A stretch of DNA of 64,000 bases. Source: Acidovorax sp. SUPP3334. Lineage in GTDB: Bacteria; Pseudomonadota; Gammaproteobacteria; Burkholderiales; Burkholderiaceae_C. How positions within the stretch are numbered: the first letter of the stretch is position 1; each line of letters begins with the position of its first letter. The notes under the pieces were generated by a model. It was not told the origin of the DNA, searched no databases, and worked only from the letters and a program-made list of their open reading frames with translations. Positions 47,231 through 57,885 of the stretch are shown here, in pieces. The position numbers were made by a program, and so were the translations under genes. The DNA lies in assembly GCF_030159055.1 (NCBI RefSeq), contig NZ_BQXQ01000027.1, forward strand, positions 1-64,000. Reading direction: 5' to 3'.

Positions 47231-49252
47231 CTAGGTGGCGAAGGGCTGGCGTTCCTGCCACCAGGCAAGCACTTGTTCGACGGCCGCATCGACCGTGAGC
47301 GAGGAGTTGTCCAGAATCAGGGCATCCTGCGCTGGTTTCAAGGGCGCCACGCTGCGGGAGCTGTCCCGGGCGTCGCGTGCCTCCAAATCGGCGCGAAGAT
47401 CCGCGATGCTAGCCGAAATCCCCTTTGAAATCAACTGTTTATGCCGGCGTTCTGCGCGGCATGCCGCGCTGGCCGTCAGATACACCTTCAAAGTGGCTTG
47501 AGGGAAGATCACCGTGCCCATGTCGCGGCCATCGGCCACCAGCCCTGGAAGCCGTCGAAAGCTGTGCTGAAGTGCCACCAAAGCCTCTCGCACGCTGGGC
47601 AGCGCCGACACGCGCGAAGCGTTCATTCCGGCTTCTTCGGTGCGGATGGAGTCGGTCACATCGTCGGCACCCAGCCAGATCCGCCCGCCCTCGAAACGCA
47701 CCGGCAGCCCGCGCGCCAGCAAGGCGATCTGCGGCTCATGGGCTGCATCGATCTGCAGTCCGGCACGCAGCGATGCCAGCGCCGTGATTCGGTACATGGC
47801 GCCGGAATCCAGAAACCGGTAGCCCAGGCGCTGGGCCACCGCCGCCGCCACCGTGCCTTTGCCGGAGGCCGTGGGGCCATCGACACAGATGACCGGAATG
47901 CGCGCGGTCGGTGTCTGCGTGACTGAAAACAGCGCTTCGAAATAATCCGGAAATGTCTTGGCTACGCACTTCGGATCTTCGATGCGTACGGGAACACCTG
48001 CCGGGTTGAATGCAGCCAGCGAGAAGCACATGGCCACGCGATGGTCGTCATAGGTATGGATGCTGGCCGCTCGCCAGTCGGCAGGCTCTGGCGGGGGCGT
48101 GACCTTCAGAAAATCCGCACCTTCTTCCACGGATGCGCCGAGCTTTCGCAGCTCGGTTGCCATCGCGGCAAGACGGTCGGTTTCTTTCACGCGCCAACTG
48201 GCAATGTTGCGCAGTGTGGTCTTGCCTTTCGCGTACAGGGCCATCACCGCCAGCGTCATGGCGGCGTCCGGAATGTGATTGCAATCGAGGTCGATGGCCT
48301 TGAGCGGCCAGGCCCCACGGCGGATCTGCAGCCAGTTGTCGCCCCCCGAAACGTCTGCGCCCATGGCCTGGGCGGCCTCAATGAACCGGATATCGCCCTG
48401 GATGGAGTTTTGCCCCACGCCCAGAATGCGAACGCCATCGCCGGGCTGGTCGCCCAAGCCGCCAATGGCCCCCAAGGCCACGAAGTAACTGGCCGACGAG
48501 GCATCGGCTTCGACGTGGATGCTGCCTGGCGAACGGTACCGGCTTCCGGCCCGGATGGTGAATCGTTGCCACTGGTCATGCTCCACCTCAATGCCGAAGC
48601 GGGACAGCAATTGCAGCGTGATGTGGATATAGGGCCGTGAAATCAGCTCGCCAACCACCTGGATCACGATGTCTTGCCGCGCGGCTGCCAGCGGCAGAGC
48701 CATCAGCAAGGCTGTCAAAAACTGGCTCGATACATCACCACGCACGGGAATCGGATCATTCAGCGACAGTGCGGGCACGCATCGAGCGTGCGCGATGCGC
48801 AGGGGTGGAAACCCATCATTGCCCAGATAGTCGATTTGGCATCCGAGTTGGCGAAGGGCATCCACCAGATCGCCGATGGGGCGCTCGTGCATGCGCGGAA
48901 CGCCGGACAGTTCGAACTCCCCGCCCAGCAAAGCCAGTGCCGCCGTCAACGGGCGCATCGCCGTGCCGGCATTGCCCAGAAAGAGAGCGGCTGGCGCCAG
49001 CGGAGCACGCGCGCCCAGGCCGGTGATGCGCACGACTTTGCCATGCTCCTCCACCGCACAGCCCAGCTGGCGCAATGCGTCGAGCATCACCCGGGTGTCG
49101 TCCGACGCCAGGAGGTCGTGGATTTCGGTCGTGCCTTCGCTCAGCGCGGCCAGCAGCAAAACCCGGTTGGAAATGCTCTTGGAGCCTGGCAGCTGGATGG
49201 TGCCGCCCGCATTGGAAAGGGACGGAAGATCGAGGAACGCGGTGCTGAACAT
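47231..49252 (-). CDS. aroA-cmk: Bifunctional EPSP synthase / cytidylate kinase
   Basis: A 673-residue fusion. Residues about 1-440 are 3-phosphoshikimate 1-carboxyvinyltransferase: [34 protein letters not shown], and [17 protein letters not shown] with [11 protein letters not shown]. After a linker of a few residues ([11 protein letters not shown]) the cytidylate kinase begins at [19 protein letters not shown] (P-loop), with [15 protein letters not shown] and [16 protein letters not shown]. No stop or start separates the two, and the spacing is in frame. It couples aromatic amino-acid synthesis to CMP phosphorylation. ATG 49252 overlaps the tyrA stop (TGATG). Confidence 0.95.
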   Translation of the reverse strand: MFSTAFLDLPSLSNAGGTIQLPGSKSISNRVLLLAALSEGTTEIHDLLASDDTRVMLDALRQLGCAVEEHGKVVRITGLGARAPLAPAALFLGNAGTAMRPLTAALALLGGEFELSGVPRMHERPIGDLVDALRQLGCQIDYLGNDGFPPLRIAHARCVPALSLNDPIPVRGDVSSQFLTALLMALPLAAARQDIVIQVVGELISRPYIHITLQLLSRFGIEVEHDQWQRFTIRAGSRYRSPGSIHVEADASSASYFVALGAIGGLGDQPGDGVRILGVGQNSIQGDIRFIEAAQAMGADVSGGDNWLQIRRGAWPLKAIDLDCNHIPDAAMTLAVMALYAKGKTTLRNIASWRVKETDRLAAMATELRKLGASVEEGADFLKVTPPPEPADWRAASIHTYDDHRVAMCFSLAAFNPAGVPVRIEDPKCVAKTFPDYFEALFSVTQTPTARIPVICVDGPTASGKGTVAAAVAQRLGYRFLDSGAMYRITALASLRAGLQIDAAHEPQIALLARGLPVRFEGGRIWLGADDVTDSIRTEEAGMNASRVSALPSVREALVALQHSFRRLPGLVADGRDMGTVIFPQATLKVYLTASAACRAERRHKQLISKGISASIADLRADLEARDARDSSRSVAPLKPAQDALILDNSSLTVDAAVEQVLAWWQERQPFAT

Positions 49253-50151
49253 CAGGAGTCGGTCGGTGTGCGCTGCGCGCCCATGCGCCAATGCGCGCGG
49301 GTTTCGCTGGCGAGCGTGATCAGGTCTTCCAACGCCTGCGCGTTGCCCTGCTGCATGGCGTGCTCCAGTTGTTGCACTGCCTGTTGAAACAGCCGTGACT
49401 GCGCCAGAAGCTCGTCCCGGTTGGACAGCAGGATGTCTCGCCACACCTTCGGATCGCTCGCTGCGATGCGTGTGAAGTCGCGGAATCCGGGGCCGGCCAG
49501 GGAGAGGAACATATCGCCATGGTCTTGTGACGTGATGCTGTTCATCATCGCGAACGCCAGCAGATGGGGCAGATGGCTGACCGATGCGAAGGCGGCATCG
49601 TGTGCTTCCGGAGACATGCTCTGTACCCGGCAGCCCAGCGCGCGCCAAACTTCTTCGGCTTTTTGCAGGTGAACCGTCAGTGTCCGTTCGGTCGGGGTGA
49701 GGATGACCTGGCGCCCGCTGTACAACTCAGCTTCCGCATATTCCACCCCCGACACCTCCCGCCCGGTGATGGGATGCGCGGGAACGAACGACCCCACCTG
49801 GTCGCGCAATGCACGGCGCGCTGCCTGCACCACATCGGCCTTCGTAGAGCCCACGTCCATGATCAGCATCTGTGGCGTGACAAGGTGTTTGATGGCCTTG
49901 AGGGTGGCTTCGGTGGCGGCGACAGGGACGGCCACCAGCACGATGTCGGCACCCGCCACCGCAAGCAAGGCCGAAGGTGCCTCGACGTCGATCACGCCCA
50001 TCTGGCGGGCTCGGTCGGTGGTGGATGGTGATTTGCTGTAGCCGACCACGCGTTTGACGAGGCCGGCCTTTTTCATGGCCAGAGCGAAAGAGCCGCCCAT
50101 GAGGCCGCAGCCGATCAATCCCAATTGTTCGAACATGGCCGAGTCGCTCAT
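49252..50151 (-). CDS. tyrA: Prephenate dehydrogenase
   Basis: A 299-residue TyrA. The NAD motif is [30 protein letters not shown] follows near residue 107, [20 protein letters not shown] holds the catalytic His, and [20 protein letters not shown] the helical domain. It oxidises prephenate to 4-hydroxyphenylpyruvate for tyrosine. No fused chorismate mutase or ACT domain is present. ATG 50151 overlaps the pheA stop by 4 bp; its stop shares bases with the aroA-cmk start. Confidence 0.95.
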   Translation of the reverse strand: MSDSAMFEQLGLIGCGLMGGSFALAMKKAGLVKRVVGYSKSPSTTDRARQMGVIDVEAPSALLAVAGADIVLVAVPVAATEATLKAIKHLVTPQMLIMDVGSTKADVVQAARRALRDQVGSFVPAHPITGREVSGVEYAEAELYSGRQVILTPTERTLTVHLQKAEEVWRALGCRVQSMSPEAHDAAFASVSHLPHLLAFAMMNSITSQDHGDMFLSLAGPGFRDFTRIAASDPKVWRDILLSNRDELLAQSRLFQQAVQQLEHAMQQGNAQALEDLITLASETRAHWRMGAQRTPTDS

Positions 50152-51245
50152 GGCGCTACCGGGTAAGTGCCCAGCACTTTGTAGAACGCGCACAACGCCC
50201 GCAGTTCTTCGAGGGCGCGTGCCACGTGCGGCAGGGAAGGGTGGCCGTCCAGATCGATGTAGAAGTAATACTCCCACTGCCCTGTGCGGGCCGGCCGAGA
50301 CTCGAAACGCGTCATCGACACGCCATGGGTCTTGAGCGGCACCAGCAGGTCGTGAACCGCACCAGGCCGGTTGGGGACGGAAATCACGAGGCTGGTGCAG
50401 TCCTTGCTCGACGGCGGAGGCGTCTGCAGCGTGTGCGGCAGGCAGATGATCGCGAAGCGCGTCCGGTTGTACGCGTCGTCCTGAATGGCGTGGGCGACCA
50501 GATGCAGGCCGAACTGCGTGGCGGCGCGCTCGCTGGCAATGCCGGCCCACGCGGGATTCGTCGCGGCAAGCCGTGCGCCCTCCGCATTGCTGGACACGGG
50601 GCGCCGTTCCACATGGGGCAGGTGCTTGGACAGCCACCCCTGGCATTGCGCGAGTGCTTGCGGGTGCGCCAGCACGGCTTCGATGCCCTCCAGCGAATCG
50701 AATTGCCTCATCAGGTTGTGCCGCACCAGGAGACTGACTTCACCGACCACATGGCACGGGGTGTGCAGGAACAAATCGAGTGAGCGGGTGACCACGCCTT
50801 CCACGGAGTTCTCCACACCCACCACGCCGTACTGTGCGCTCCCCGCAGCGGTCGCGTGGAACACCTCATCGAAGTTGGCGCAATACATCAGGTCGGCTGC
50901 ACCGCCGAAAAACTCGACCGCCGCCTGCTCGCAGAAAGTGCCAGCAGGCCCCAGCACGGCGACCCGCTGCGGGGACTCCAGTGCGAGGCATGCAGACATG
51001 ATCTCGCGCCAGATCGCCGCCACGTGGGGGCCCTTCAGCGGCCCCGGGTTGGCGGTCTGGATTTTCTCGATGACTTGGGCCACGCGGTCCGGCCGGAAAA
51101 ACGGAGTGCCTTCGCGTTTCTTGATCTCGCCGACCCGCTCTGCCACCAGGGCGCGTTGGTTCAGCAGCGTCAGCAGTTGCTGGTCGATGTTGTCGATCTG
51201 GACGCGCAGGCTGGCGAGGTCTGGAGAGGCTTGCGGGATGGTCAT
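50148..51245 (-). CDS. pheA: Chorismate mutase / prephenate dehydratase
   Basis: A 365-residue bifunctional P-protein. Residues about 8-90 are the AroQ mutase (LASLRVQIDNIDQQLLTLLN, EIKKREGTPFFRPDR), 93-272 the dehydratase (VAVLGPAGTFCEQAAVEFFG, GVVGVENSVEGVV, and the TRF motif in YNRTRFAIICLP), and 285-365 the ACT domain with the ESRP phenylalanine site in MTRFESRPARTGQWEYYFY. Feedback inhibition by Phe is therefore expected. ATG 51245, 38 bp after serC. Confidence 0.96.
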   Translation of the reverse strand: MTIPQASPDLASLRVQIDNIDQQLLTLLNQRALVAERVGEIKKREGTPFFRPDRVAQVIEKIQTANPGPLKGPHVAAIWREIMSACLALESPQRVAVLGPAGTFCEQAAVEFFGGAADLMYCANFDEVFHATAAGSAQYGVVGVENSVEGVVTRSLDLFLHTPCHVVGEVSLLVRHNLMRQFDSLEGIEAVLAHPQALAQCQGWLSKHLPHVERRPVSSNAEGARLAATNPAWAGIASERAATQFGLHLVAHAIQDDAYNRTRFAIICLPHTLQTPPPSSKDCTSLVISVPNRPGAVHDLLVPLKTHGVSMTRFESRPARTGQWEYYFYIDLDGHPSLPHVARALEELRALCAFYKVLGTYPVAP

Positions 51246-51283
51246 GAAGTGGATGCGCGTTTTCTCGGGGGCGACGGTCGGAC

Positions 51284-52393
51284 TCAGGCTTGCTTTTGCT
51301 CAAATTCTCGCATGTAGGCCACCAAGGCTTCGACGCCTGACAGTGGCATGGCGTTGTACAGGCTGGCGCGCATGCCGCCCACTGATTTGTGGCCTTTGAG
51401 TTGGAGCAGGCCCCGCTCTTTGGCGCCCGCCAGAAAAGCATCGTTGCGCGACTCGTCACGCAGGAAGAAGGGGATGTTCATGCGGGACCGGGCATTCACG
51501 GCCACCTTGTTGACGTACAACTGCGACTGGTCGATGGCGTCGTACAGCAGCTTCGCCTTGGCGAGGTTGCGCCGCTCCATCGCCGCGACACCCGTCAGGT
51601 CGCCTTCACGCTGGCGCTTGAGCCACTGAAAGGTCAGTCCGGCGATGTAGATGCCCCATGTGGGGGGGGTATTGAACATCGACTGGTTGTCCGCCACGAT
51701 CTTGTAGTCGAAGGCGCTGGGACAGGCGGGGAGTGCGTGCCCGAGCAGGTCTTCACGCACGACCACGAGGGTGAGGCCTGCAGGTCCGAGATTTTTCTGT
51801 GCACCGCCGAAAGCCAGACCCACACGCGACCAATCGACAGGACGCGATGCCACGTGGGAAGAGAAGTCGATGACCAGTGGCGCATCGCTGCCCAGCGCCT
51901 TGAGGTCGGGCAGATCGTGAAATTCGATTCCGTGAATGGTCTCGTTGCTGCAAAGGTGCAGGTAACTCGCTCCTCGGCTCAACTCCCACGTGCCAGGCTC
52001 GGGCAGCGCAGTGAAGTGGCTGGCTTCGCCCGATCCGACCAAGCGGACTTCCGAAGCGTATTTGCGTGCCTCTTTGGCCGACTTTTGGCTCCAACTGCCT
52101 GTGACCACCATGTCGACAGTCGCGGCGCGCGAAAGGTTCAGGGGCACGATCGCGTTCTCTGCCAAGCCACCGCCTTGCATGAACAGGATCTTGAATTGCG
52201 CAGGCACTGCCAGCAGTTCGCGCAGGTCGGCCTCGGCCTGTTCGTAGATCGAAACGAATTCCTTGCCGCGATGGCTCATCTCCATCACGCCCATGCCGCT
52301 GCCATGCCAGTCCAGCATTTCGGAGGCAGCTTGCTGCAGGACTTCAGCAGGAATGGCGGCCGGGCCGGCGGAGAAGTTGTACGGGCGATTCAT
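51284..52393 (-). CDS. serC: Phosphoserine aminotransferase
   Basis: A 369-residue PLP enzyme of serine and pyridoxine synthesis. It starts [20 protein letters not shown], has [36 protein letters not shown], and the PLP Lys in [20 protein letters not shown] near residue 197; the C-terminal [16 protein letters not shown] binds substrate phosphate. ATG 52393 lies next to a dispersed repeat that fills the 100-bp gap from gyrA. Confidence 0.96.
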   Translation of the reverse strand: MNRPYNFSAGPAAIPAEVLQQAASEMLDWHGSGMGVMEMSHRGKEFVSIYEQAEADLRELLAVPAQFKILFMQGGGLAENAIVPLNLSRAATVDMVVTGSWSQKSAKEARKYASEVRLVGSGEASHFTALPEPGTWELSRGASYLHLCSNETIHGIEFHDLPDLKALGSDAPLVIDFSSHVASRPVDWSRVGLAFGGAQKNLGPAGLTLVVVREDLLGHALPACPSAFDYKIVADNQSMFNTPPTWGIYIAGLTFQWLKRQREGDLTGVAAMERRNLAKAKLLYDAIDQSQLYVNKVAVNARSRMNIPFFLRDESRNDAFLAGAKERGLLQLKGHKSVGGMRASLYNAMPLSGVEALVAYMREFEQKQA

Positions 52394-52399
52394 GGATTC

Positions 52400-52458
52400 A
52401 AGCCAAATATGGCACCAGCGCATATCTGGTATGCGCTGGGTGCTATGTTTATGGTAGC
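52400..52458 (+). repeat. Dispersed Comamonadaceae repeat, copy 9
   Basis: The least degraded copy: CCAGCGCATATCTGGTATGC with GCTGG closing a 10-bp hairpin (CCAGCGCATA/TATGCGCTGG), then GTGCTATGTTTATGGTAGCG. It lies between gyrA and serC. Confidence 0.85.
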
Positions 52459-52493
52459 GAGCCTGTCTTGCAGGCTCTTCGTCAAATATTGGA

Positions 52494-55133
52494 TCAAGCC
52501 TCGGCAGGCGGCGTGCCAGCGTCTTCGTCCAAGTCGATGTCCGCCACGTTGGCATCGTTTTCGACGATGCGCTGCAAGCCGCTCAGCTTGGAGCCCTCGT
52601 CCAAAGCGATCAAGGTCACGCCTTGCGTGGCACGGCCCAGTTCCCGGATCTCGGACACCCGCGTGCGCACCAGAACACCCTTGTCGGTGATCAGCATGAT
52701 CTCGTCGTCGGCGTGGACCAGCGTGGCAGCAACGACCTTGCCGTTTCGCTCGCTCTGCTGGATGGCGATCATTCCCTTGGTGCCACGGCCGTGGCGCGTG
52801 TACTCGACGATGCTGGTGCGCTTGCCGTACCCGTTCTCCGTCGCGGTCAGAACGCTTTGCGTTTCATCTTCGGCCACCAGCATGGCGATGACGCTTTGCC
52901 CGTCTTCCAGCATCATTCCGCGAACGCCGCGGGCTTGACGGCCCAATGGGCGCACGTCGTTTTCGTCGAAACGCACGGCCTTGCCGCCATCGCTGAACAG
53001 CATGACGTCGTGAGCCCCGTCGGTGAGTGCAGCGCCGATGAGGTAGTCGCCATCGTCCAGATTGACCGCGATGATCCCGCCCTTGCGCGGGTTGCTGAAT
53101 TCATCGAGCGCCGTCTTCTTTACCGTGCCCATGCTCGTGGCCATGAACACGTATCGGTCGGCTGGGAAGGTGCGCATGTCGCCGGTGAGCGGCAACACCA
53201 CATTGATCTTCTCGCCCTCCTGCAACGGGAACATGTTGACGATCGGACGCCCGCGGGAACCGCGCGAGCCCGCAGGCACTTCCCACACCTTGAGCCAGTA
53301 CAGGCGGCCACGATTGGAAAAGCACAGGATGTAGTCGTGCGTGTTGGCAATGAAAAGCTGGTCGATCCAGTCGTCTTCCTTGGTGGCCGTCGCCTGCTTG
53401 CCGCGCCCGCCGCGCTTTTGCGCCCGGTACTCGGAAAGGGGCTGGCTCTTGATGTAGCCGGTGTGGCTGAGCGTGACCACCATGTCGGTCGGCGTGATCA
53501 GGTCTTCGGTCGAAAGATCCTGCGCGCTGTACTCGACGACGCTGCGCCGCGCGCCGAGTTTGTGCTGACCGAATTCCTGCTTGATGGACGCCAACTCATC
53601 GCCAATGATGACCGACACGCGCTCGGGCTTGGACAGGATGTCCAGCAGGTCTTCGATCACCGACATCACGTCCCGATACTCGGACACGATCTTGTCCTGC
53701 TCCAGGCCGGTCAGGCGCTGCAGTCGCATCTGCAGAATTTCCTGGGCCTGTGTTTCGGACAGCCGATACAGGCCATCCTGGCCCATGCCGTATTCGCGTT
53801 CCAGCCCCTCGGGCCGGTAGTCGTCTGCATTGATCGATCCACCATCGGCACGCGTGCGTGTCAGCATTTCGCGCACGAGCTTGCTGTCCCACGAACGGGT
53901 CATCAACTCCGCTTTGGCGACTGGCGGCGTGGGCGATTCGCGGATGATGCGGATGAAGTCGTCGATGTTTGCGAGCGCGACTGCCAAGCCTTCCAGCACA
54001 TGGCCTCGTTCACGGGCCTTGCGCAATTCGAACACCGTGCGGCGGGTCACCACTTCACGGCGATGTTGCAGGAAGACGCTGATCAATTCCTTCAGGTTGC
54101 AAAGGCGGGGCTGACCATTCACCAGCGCAACCATGTTCATGCCGAACGTATCCTGCAACTGCGTCTGCTTGTACAGATTGTTCAACACCACTTCTGGTAC
54201 TTCGCCGCGCTTGAGTTCGACCACCAGGCGCATTCCGGATTTGTCGGATTCGTCCTGAATGTGGCTGATGCCTTCGATCTTCTTTTCGTGCACCAACTCT
54301 GCCATGCGTTCCTGCAGAGTCTTCTTGTTGACCTGATAGGGCAGCTCGTCCACGATGATGGCTTGGCGCTGGCCACGGTCGATGTCCTCGAAGTGGCAGC
54401 GCGCGCGCATGATCACCTTGCCGCGTCCCGTGCGATAACCATCCTTCACACCGTTGATGCCGTAGATGATCCCTGCGGTTGGAAAATCAGGCGCCGGAAT
54501 GATCTCCATCAGATCGTCGATGGATGCATCGGGATGGCGCAACAGGTGAAGGCAGCCATCCACGACCTCGTTGAGGTTGTGTGGCGGAATGTTCGTGGCC
54601 ATCCCCACCGCGATACCGCCTGAGCCGTTGACCAGCAGGTTGGGCAGCTTGCTGGGCAATACAAGCGGCTCTTTCTCGCTGCCGTCGTAGTTGGGCCCGA
54701 AATCGACGGTTTCCTTGTCGATATCCGACAGCATTTCGTGGGCGATCTTCGCCAGGCGAATTTCGGTGTAACGCATGGCGGCGGCGTTATCACCGTCCAC
54801 CGAACCGAAGTTGCCCTGCCCATCGACAAGCAGATGGCGCATGGAAAAATCCTGAGCCATGCGCACGATCGTGTCGTAGACCGACTGGTCGCCATGGGGA
54901 TGGTATTTGCCGATCACGTCACCGACGATACGAGCCGACTTTTTATAAGGCCGGTTCCAATCGTTGTTGAGTTCATGCATGGCGAACAGCACGCGCCGAT
55001 GAACCGGCTTGAGACCGTCACGCGCATCGGGCAGCGCACGACCCACAATTACGCTCATCGCGTAATCGAGATAACTGCGCCGCATTTCCTCTTCAAGGCT
55101 GATGGGCAGGGTTTCTTTGGCGAACTGTGTCAT
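52494..55133 (-). CDS. gyrA: DNA gyrase subunit A
   Basis: An 879-residue type II topoisomerase subunit. [20 protein letters not shown], the quinolone region [20 protein letters not shown] and the active-site Tyr122 in [15 protein letters not shown] number as in E. coli. Position 83 is Gln and 84 Ser, where E. coli has Ser and Ala; Asp87 is kept. The C-terminal beta-pinwheel contains the GyrA box [12 protein letters not shown] (QRRGGKG type). Tail acidic ([15 protein letters not shown]). ATG 55133, divergent from the ompA-like gene across a 224-bp gap. Confidence 0.97.
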   Translation of the reverse strand: MTQFAKETLPISLEEEMRRSYLDYAMSVIVGRALPDARDGLKPVHRRVLFAMHELNNDWNRPYKKSARIVGDVIGKYHPHGDQSVYDTIVRMAQDFSMRHLLVDGQGNFGSVDGDNAAAMRYTEIRLAKIAHEMLSDIDKETVDFGPNYDGSEKEPLVLPSKLPNLLVNGSGGIAVGMATNIPPHNLNEVVDGCLHLLRHPDASIDDLMEIIPAPDFPTAGIIYGINGVKDGYRTGRGKVIMRARCHFEDIDRGQRQAIIVDELPYQVNKKTLQERMAELVHEKKIEGISHIQDESDKSGMRLVVELKRGEVPEVVLNNLYKQTQLQDTFGMNMVALVNGQPRLCNLKELISVFLQHRREVVTRRTVFELRKARERGHVLEGLAVALANIDDFIRIIRESPTPPVAKAELMTRSWDSKLVREMLTRTRADGGSINADDYRPEGLEREYGMGQDGLYRLSETQAQEILQMRLQRLTGLEQDKIVSEYRDVMSVIEDLLDILSKPERVSVIIGDELASIKQEFGQHKLGARRSVVEYSAQDLSTEDLITPTDMVVTLSHTGYIKSQPLSEYRAQKRGGRGKQATATKEDDWIDQLFIANTHDYILCFSNRGRLYWLKVWEVPAGSRGSRGRPIVNMFPLQEGEKINVVLPLTGDMRTFPADRYVFMATSMGTVKKTALDEFSNPRKGGIIAVNLDDGDYLIGAALTDGAHDVMLFSDGGKAVRFDENDVRPLGRQARGVRGMMLEDGQSVIAMLVAEDETQSVLTATENGYGKRTSIVEYTRHGRGTKGMIAIQQSERNGKVVAATLVHADDEIMLITDKGVLVRTRVSEIRELGRATQGVTLIALDEGSKLSGLQRIVENDANVADIDLDEDAGTPPAEA

Positions 55134-55319
55134 GGAGAACTGCGTGAACGGCGGAGGAGGGCCATTCTAGGCGCAACGTCTTGTCGCAAGTGCGCAACAC
55201 ATCTGGGGTAAAGCGCTTTTGTCCTACCGTAGGCACCCTGTCCGCAACCACTTTGCCTTGTTACGTATGGCACAATCATTTCAACGTTTTTAGTGATGGT
55301 CACTGATGACGTCCATATT

Positions 55320-55339
55320 CGCAGCGCGGCTGCGGCTTT
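55320..55339 (+). other. Leader hairpin with T run before ompA-like gene
   Basis: CGCAGC, GCG, GCTGCG followed by GCTTTTT, 19 bp before the ATG of the ompA-like gene and just before AAGAGGAGAACC. It has the form of a small intrinsic terminator in the leader. It may attenuate transcription or stabilise the mRNA 5' end; which is not known. Confidence 0.4.
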
Positions 55340-55357
55340 TTCCCCAAGAGGAGAACC

Positions 55358-56023
55358 ATGAAGAAACTGAACAAAGTGGCGATGTTGTTGGCCTCCGCTG
55401 TGCTTGCTACCTCGGCTGGCGCCCAAGTCAAGGCAGCCGACGGCGGCAAGGTTGTTGACAACTGGCAGAACGGTACTGGCGAACTGGTGTGGAAGAACGG
55501 CACGAACGAACTGTGCTGGCGCGATGCCAACTGGACCCCTGCTACCGCTGCTGTCGGTTGTGATGGTGCTCTGGTTGCTCAGGCTCCTGCTCCTACCCCC
55601 GCTGCTGCTACTCCTGCACCTGCTGCAACGCCAGCACCTGCTGCGCCTCCTGCTCCCGCAGTGGCCAGCAAGGTGACTTACGCTGCTGATGCCTTCTTCG
55701 ACTTCGACAAGTCCGTGCTGAAGCCTGAAGGCAAGGCCAAGCTGGACGATCTGGTCTCCAAGGTCAAGGGCGTGAACCTGGAAGTCATCATTGCCGTGGG
55801 TCACACCGACTCCGTTGGCACCGATGCCTACAACCAGAAGCTGTCGGTTCGCCGCGCTGAAGCTGTGAAGGCTTATCTGGTTTCCAAGGGCATTGAAAAG
55901 AACCGCGTCTACACTGAAGGCAAGGGCGAAAAGCAACCTGTTGCCGACAACAAGACGAAGGAAGGCCGTGCGAAGAACCGTCGCGTGGAAATCGAAGTGG
56001 TCGGTACCCGCGCTTCCAACTGA
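55358..56023 (+). CDS. OmpA family outer-membrane / peptidoglycan-binding protein
   Basis: A 221-residue exported protein: signal peptide MKKLNKVAMLLASAVLATSA (cut near AGA-Q), a short N-terminal domain with a Cys pair (NGTNELCWRDANWTPATAAV then GCDG), an Ala/Pro repeat linker at about residues 77-100 and a C-terminal OmpA domain (AADAFFDFDKSVLKPEGKAK, VGHTDSVGTDAYNQKLSVRR, NRRVEIEVVG). It lacks the eight-strand barrel of E. coli OmpA. The strong AAGAGGAGAACC site and codon choice suggest high expression. Terminator follows directly. Confidence 0.92.
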   Translation: MKKLNKVAMLLASAVLATSAGAQVKAADGGKVVDNWQNGTGELVWKNGTNELCWRDANWTPATAAVGCDGALVAQAPAPTPAAATPAPAATPAPAAPPAPAVASKVTYAADAFFDFDKSVLKPEGKAKLDDLVSKVKGVNLEVIIAVGHTDSVGTDAYNQKLSVRRAEAVKAYLVSKGIEKNRVYTEGKGEKQPVADNKTKEGRAKNRRVEIEVVGTRASN

Positions 56024-56042
56024 TTTTCAAATCGGTCAAAAG

Positions 56043-56068
56043 AAAGCCCCGGAAACGGGGCTTTTTTT
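56043..56068 (+). terminator. Intrinsic terminator after ompA-like gene
   Basis: AAAGCCCCG, loop GAAA, CGGGGCTTT and a T run to 56068: a 9-bp stem with classic tail, 20 bp after the stop codon. Confidence 0.93.
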
Positions 56069-56098
56069 ATGGGCAATCTCTTTTTGGAGTATTTCCAC

Positions 56099-56812
56099 AT
56101 GAGTGATCACGTTAACGCTGACCCAGCCGAATTGGCTAAATTTTCCGCACTGGCTCATCGCTGGTGGGATCAGGAAAGCGAATTTCGACCGCTTCATCAG
56201 ATTAATCCGCTGCGTCTCGATTGGATCAATGGGTTGTCACCACTCAAAGATCAGAAAGTATTGGACGTAGGGTGTGGTGGCGGCATCCTGTCCGACTCCA
56301 TGGCCAGAAAAGGCGCTCACGTGACCGGTATTGATTTGGCAACCAAATCTTTGCGAGTAGCGCAATTGCACGCCCTGGAAAAGAGCACGCCTAATATTCA
56401 ATACCGAGAAGTGAGTGTAGAAGCATTTGCTGCCGAGGCACCAGGCACTTTCGACACGGTGACCTGCATGGAAATGCTGGAACACGTACCTGATCCTGGT
56501 TCTGTCGTGAACGCTTGCGGGCAATTGGTAAAGCCGGGTGGGTGGGTTTTCTTCTCGACCATCAATCGAAATGCCAAGGCATTTTTGCTCGCGATCATCG
56601 GCGCCGAATACGTTTTGGGCATGCTCCCCAAAGGCACGCACGAGTATGCGAAATTCCTCAAGCCCAGTGAATTGGCTTCAGCTGCCAGATCCGCAGGCTT
56701 GGAGGTCTTGCACAGCCGCGGGCTGGAATACAACCCCATCACGAAGCGCTATTGGCTGAGCGCAGACACTTCAGTCAATTACATGTTTGCCGCTCGGCGC
56801 ACGTTCGTATGA
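56099..56812 (+). CDS. ubiG: Ubiquinone biosynthesis O-methyltransferase UbiG
   Basis: A 237-residue SAM-dependent methyltransferase doing both O-methylations of ubiquinone synthesis. The N-terminal FSALAHRWWDQESEFRPLHQ and INPLRLDWI are UbiG-specific; SAM motif I is VLDVGCGGGILSDSMAR, and TCMEMLEHVPDPG follows. I chose ATG 56099 over an in-frame start at 56069 that lies in the terminator. Its stop overlaps the gph start (ATGA). Confidence 0.95.
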   Translation: MSDHVNADPAELAKFSALAHRWWDQESEFRPLHQINPLRLDWINGLSPLKDQKVLDVGCGGGILSDSMARKGAHVTGIDLATKSLRVAQLHALEKSTPNIQYREVSVEAFAAEAPGTFDTVTCMEMLEHVPDPGSVVNACGQLVKPGGWVFFSTINRNAKAFLLAIIGAEYVLGMLPKGTHEYAKFLKPSELASAARSAGLEVLHSRGLEYNPITKRYWLSADTSVNYMFAARRTFV

Positions 56813-57483
56813 ATCCACCTTTTGCAGACGTCCGTGCGGTGCTTTTCGATCTCGACGGGACGCTGATCGACAGCGCTCCAGACCTGGGCGCTGCCGCTGA
56901 TAAATTGCGCACCGACCGTGGACTGCCCTCTCTGCCGATGGAGCAATATCGACCGCTGGCTGGAGCAGGTGCGCGTGGAATGCTTTCAGTAGCGTTCGGT
57001 ATGACGCCTGAACATCCAGAGTTCGCCGATTTGCGCGAAGAGTTCTTCGTCAACTATGAGGCCTGCATCCATCAGCGCACGAAGGTATTCCCCGGTGTGG
57101 ATACTTTGATTGCGCACTTGCATCAGACAGGTACTGGCTGGGGCATCGTGACCAACAAGGCCGCAAGATTTACCGATGTGCTGGTGAAAGCCACTCCATT
57201 GTTCAGTTCCGCCGGGGCGGTGATCAGCGGAGACACCACGCCACACCCGAAGCCGCATCCTGCGCCCTTGTTGGAGGCTGCGGCACGCATGGGCATGGCT
57301 CCTGAATATTGCCTCTACGTAGGCGATGACGAGAGGGACATCGTGGCAGGCAGGGCTGCTGGCATGCGTACCGTAGCTGCGATGTACGGATACCTGGGCA
57401 CACAGACTTCTGCCCAACATTGGGGTGCAGATGCTGCAATTAATTCTCCATTGGAGCTCTTGCAATTGATCTCAGCGCCTTAA
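56809..57483 (+). CDS. gph: Phosphoglycolate phosphatase / HAD hydrolase
   Basis: A 224-residue HAD phosphatase: AVLFDLDGTLIDSAPDLG has the nucleophile Asp and acid Asp, IVTNKAARFTDVL is motif II, PKPHPAPLLEAA gives the Lys, and YVGDDERDIVAGRAAGM motif IV. A partner of UbiG in betaproteobacteria (ubiG-gph pair), it clears 2-phosphoglycolate. It ends 12 bp before the tmRNA gene. Confidence 0.93.
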   Translation: MNPPFADVRAVLFDLDGTLIDSAPDLGAAADKLRTDRGLPSLPMEQYRPLAGAGARGMLSVAFGMTPEHPEFADLREEFFVNYEACIHQRTKVFPGVDTLIAHLHQTGTGWGIVTNKAARFTDVLVKATPLFSSAGAVISGDTTPHPKPHPAPLLEAAARMGMAPEYCLYVGDDERDIVAGRAAGMRTVAAMYGYLGTQTSAQHWGADAAINSPLELLQLISAP

Positions 57484-57495
57484 AATACGAGGCTT

Positions 57496-57874
57496 GGGGC
57501 TGCCCTGGTTTCGACGTGGGTTCGGAATCGGTGTGGTGCATGTCGAGCTTGAGTGGCGCTCGTAAATCTGCATTCAAAAAACTAACTGCAAACGACGAAC
57601 GTTTCGCACTCGCCGCTTAAACACCGGTGAGCCTTGCAACAGCATGCTAGCGGGCTGGGCAAGGGGGTCGTAAGACCTCCCGGCTGCAAGGTTATTCACG
57701 CTGGCTGGCTCCCTGCCGGGTACCTTGGCAGGAAGTGAGAACCAAGGGTACTGGTGACCTGCATAGCGTGCGACTGCGCGATGTGGGCCATGAGAATTAA
57801 AACAGACCGCTAAACATGTAGATCTGCCCGAAGAAGGCTTGCGGACGCGGGTTCAATTCCCGCCAGCTCCACCA
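57496..57874 (+). ncRNA. ssrA: Transfer-messenger RNA (tmRNA, SsrA)
   Basis: The 5' end GGGGCTGCCCTGGTTTCGAC and the 3' end GGTTCAATTCCCGCCAGCTC plus CACCA form the tRNA-Ala-like half: GGGGCTG pairs with CAGCTCC. The reading frame for the degradation tag is 57588-57620 and encodes ANDERFALAA before TAA, with GCA as resume codon. Length is 379 nt. It rescues stalled ribosomes with SmpB. The 3' end, with the CCA encoded, is also the junction with the mobile element, and it has been kept intact by the insertion. Confidence 0.97.
57851..57874 (+). other. Candidate attL core at the ssrA 3' end
   Basis: The T-arm and acceptor end of ssrA (from GTTCAATTCCCGCCAG to CCACCA) directly precedes the integrase module. 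Tyrosine recombinases often use this segment of tmRNA as attB. The matching attR copy is not in the window, so the exact crossover is not known. Confidence 0.5.
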
Positions 57875-57885
57875 TCTATTTTGGT

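Noticed and set aside
55134-55357. Sigma-70 promoter for the ompA-like gene using CACAAT at 55271
   Set aside because: No -35 element at 16 to 18 bp could be matched, so I did not list it.
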